7,586 nucleotides of DNA. Origin: an uncultured Pseudorhodoferax sp. (GTDB lineage Bacteria; Pseudomonadota; Gammaproteobacteria; Burkholderiales; Burkholderiaceae). The translations under genes were made by a program, and so were the position numbers. Below the pieces are notes generated by a model. The model had not been told where the DNA came from, ran no database searches, and worked only from the letters and a program-made list of their open reading frames with translations. Position 1 is the stretch's first letter. The number at the start of each line of letters is the position of its first letter. Below are positions 5,925 to 7,586 of this stretch, in pieces. The DNA is taken from assembly GCA_913776795.1 (NCBI GenBank), contig CAJYRH010000558.1, positions 1 to 7,586 on the forward strand, read 5' to 3'.

Positions 5925-6634
5925 GCACGCCCGTCCTGCAGGCGCTGGACCTGCGCTTCGCGTGGCCCGGCAGCCAGGCCGATTGCCTGGACATCCCGGC
6001 CTTCTCGGTCGCCGCTGGCGACACCGTGTTCGTGCACGGCCCCAGCGGCTGCGGCAAGAGCAGTCTGCTGGCGCTGGCCGCCGGTGTGCTGCTGCCCCAG
6101 CAGGGCCGCGTGTTGCTCGCCGGGCGTGACTGGCGGGGTCTGTCCCGCGTCGCGCGGGACCGCTGGCGCGTGGACCATGTGGGCATCGTGTTCCAGCAGT
6201 TCAACCTGCTGCCTTACCTGAGCGTGCTCGACAACGTGCTGCTGCCGTGCCGGTTCTCGGCACAGCGCCAGCGCGCGGCCGCGCAGCAGGGCGGCTCGGC
6301 GCGGGCCCAGGCCGGCCACTGGCTCGCGGCCATGGGCCTGGAGGAGGCGCTCTGGTCGCGCCAGCCCGGCCAGCTGTCGGTGGGCCAGCAGCAGCGGGTG
6401 GCGGCAGCGCGTGCGCTGGTCGGCACGCCGGCCCTCGTGATCGCCGACGAGCCGACCTCGGCCCTGGACGAAGACCGACGGGACGCGTTCGTCGACCTGC
6501 TGCTGGCGGCCTGCGCCGGCGCCGGCAGCGCGCTGCTGTTCGTGAGCCACGACCGGCGGCTCGCACCGCGCTTCCAGCGCCAGGTGGCTTTACCCGAACT
6601 CAACCGGGCGGGAGCGGGGAGAGTGGCGGCATGA
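5921..6634 (+). CDS. ABC transporter ATP-binding protein, LolD/MacB-like
   Basis: A cytoplasmic ATPase of 237 residues that should drive the FtsX-like permease encoded next. Walker A GPSGCGKSS is at 40-48, the Q-loop at Q92 (VFQQFNLLPYLS, the LolD/MacB form), the signature LSVGQ at 152-156 (V replaces the usual third-position G), Walker B LVIADEP at 172-178, the D-loop SALD at 180-183 and the switch histidine H210 (FVSHD). All catalytic residues are present. The start is GTG 5921, overlapping the DUF2796 stop by 4 bases; no other start keeps the full beta strand before Walker A. The stop overlaps the permease ATG (6631-6634). Such tight coupling with DUF2796 and a permease suggests one complex, comparable to the ATPase of zrgABC. 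The substrate is unknown from sequence; zinc is inferred from context. Confidence 0.9.
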   Translation: MSTPVLQALDLRFAWPGSQADCLDIPAFSVAAGDTVFVHGPSGCGKSSLLALAAGVLLPQQGRVLLAGRDWRGLSRVARDRWRVDHVGIVFQQFNLLPYLSVLDNVLLPCRFSAQRQRAAAQQGGSARAQAGHWLAAMGLEEALWSRQPGQLSVGQQQRVAAARALVGTPALVIADEPTSALDEDRRDAFVDLLLAACAGAGSALLFVSHDRRLAPRFQRQVALPELNRAGAGRVAA

Positions 6635-7586
6635 AGCCCTTTCTGGCCGTGCTGGCACTGCGCAGCGCCTGGAACCGCCGCTTCACGCTGGCGCTGACGA
6701 TCGCCTCCATCGCGCTGTCGACCTTCATGCTGCTGGGCGTGGAACGCATCCGCAGCGATCTGCGCGACAGCTTCGCCTCGGCGGTGTCGGGCACCGATCT
6801 CATCGTCGGCCCGCGCACGGGCGCGGTGCAGCTGCTGCTGTACTCGGTGTTCCACGTCGGCGGCGCGCGCAACAACATCGGCTGGAACACGGTGCAGGCG
6901 CTCAAGGCACAGCCGGCCGTGGCCTGGGTCGTGCCGCTGTCGTTGGGCGATGCGCACCGCGGCTTCCCGGTCATGGGCACGAGCGCGGACATCTTCGAAC
7001 GCTTTCGCCACGGCGAGGGCCAGCCGCTGCGCTTCGCGCAGGGCCAGCCTTTCGCCCAATTGTTCGACGCCGTGGTCGGTGCCGAGGTGGCCGAGCGGCT
7101 GGGATACAGCCTGGGCCAGCGCATCACCCTCGCACACGGCGGCGGCGAACTCGAGCAGGACAGCCATGCCGACAAGCCATTCGGCGTCGTCGGCGTGCTG
7201 GCGCGCACGGGCACGCCGATCGACCGCAGCGTGCTGGTCAGCCTGGAGGCGATGGAAGCATTGCACGCAGACTGGATCGGCGGCATGCGGCTGCCGGGCC
7301 GCCTGCCTGCGGCGCTGCCGTCCGACCTCACGCCCAGGTCGGTGACGGCCGCGCTGGTCGGCCTCAAGAGCCGGGCCCAGGTGTTCTCGGTACAGCGCTG
7401 GGTCAACAACTACGGCGCCGAGCCGGTCATGGGCATCCTGCCCGGCGTGGCCATGGACGAGCTCTGGGATGTGATCGGCCCCGGCGAGCAGGCCCTGCTG
7501 GCCATGTCGGGCCTGGTCGCGCTGGTCAGCATGGCGGGCCTGGTGGCCGTGGTGCTGGCCGGCCTCAACGAGCGCCGGCGCGAGCT
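6631..7586 (+). CDS. ABC transporter permease, FtsX/MacB-like (3' end outside window)
   Basis: The frame runs open from ATG 6631 to the window edge, giving 318 residues of an unfinished protein. A first membrane span lies at about 17-36 (FTLALTIASIALSTFMLLGV). It is followed by SGTDLIVGPRTGAVQLLLYS (53-72), which I recognise from permeases that travel with DUF2796 and LolD-like genes. A large extracytoplasmic domain (about 40-285) resembles the MacB periplasmic core, and a second span begins at about 287-311, ending in GLNERRRE, the usual cytoplasmic coupling segment of FtsX-type permeases. Two further spans are expected beyond the edge. The start overlaps the ATPase stop by 4 bases (ATGA). 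Type VII ABC proteins of this kind usually move or extract molecules on the outer face of the membrane rather than import solutes, so its role with a metal is an open question. Confidence 0.9.
   Translation, partial: MKPFLAVLALRSAWNRRFTLALTIASIALSTFMLLGVERIRSDLRDSFASAVSGTDLIVGPRTGAVQLLLYSVFHVGGARNNIGWNTVQALKAQPAVAWVVPLSLGDAHRGFPVMGTSADIFERFRHGEGQPLRFAQGQPFAQLFDAVVGAEVAERLGYSLGQRITLAHGGGELEQDSHADKPFGVVGVLARTGTPIDRSVLVSLEAMEALHADWIGGMRLPGRLPAALPSDLTPRSVTAALVGLKSRAQVFSVQRWVNNYGAEPVMGILPGVAMDELWDVIGPGEQALLAMSGLVALVSMAGLVAVVLAGLNERRRE

Noticed and set aside
5267..7409. Minus-strand open frames over the DUF2796, ATPase and permease genes
   Set aside because: They are antisense to overlapping, motif-bearing + strand genes, and their compositions show no domain.

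Overview
The window is a GC-rich stretch in which every gene I can support lies on the + strand and genes are tightly packed, with three 4-base start/stop overlaps. Codon use, the AlaC-type aminotransferase and the urea-transporter sequences suggest a betaproteobacterium of the order Burkholderiales, probably Comamonadaceae. That placement is recognition from memory, not a database result. No stretch longer than 300 bases lacks a gene. I see no tRNA, rRNA, CRISPR array, insertion sequence or phage gene.

Region 1 (1-2225) is the 3' part of a urea ABC transporter operon: the C-terminal part of permease UrtC (cut by the window edge), then ATPases UrtD and UrtE. UrtC and UrtD are coupled by an ATGA overlap and UrtE follows after 12 bases. 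The urease genes that often accompany urt genes are not directly downstream.

Region 2 (2290-4217) holds two metabolic genes: a glutathione S-transferase-like protein and AlaC, a PLP-dependent alanine-forming aminotransferase. AlaC is followed by a clear intrinsic terminator at 4291-4319. An AT-rich patch at 4254-4282, just before the terminator, may hold a promoter or metalloregulator site for the next unit.

Region 3 (4339-7586) looks like one metal-handling operon. It encodes a ZIP-family transporter with a very His-rich loop and tail, a secreted DUF2796 (ZrgA-like) protein, a LolD/MacB-type ABC ATPase and an FtsX/MacB-like permease cut by the window edge. The last three overlap by 4 bases at each junction. 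This resembles the zinc-regulated zrgABC genes of Vibrio, here preceded by a ZIP gene. The proposed working is that the secreted protein and the MacB-like ABC machine act in the periplasm or envelope on zinc or a related metal, while ZIP moves the metal through the inner membrane. Substrate and direction of the ABC part are inference. This is the most interesting part of the window.
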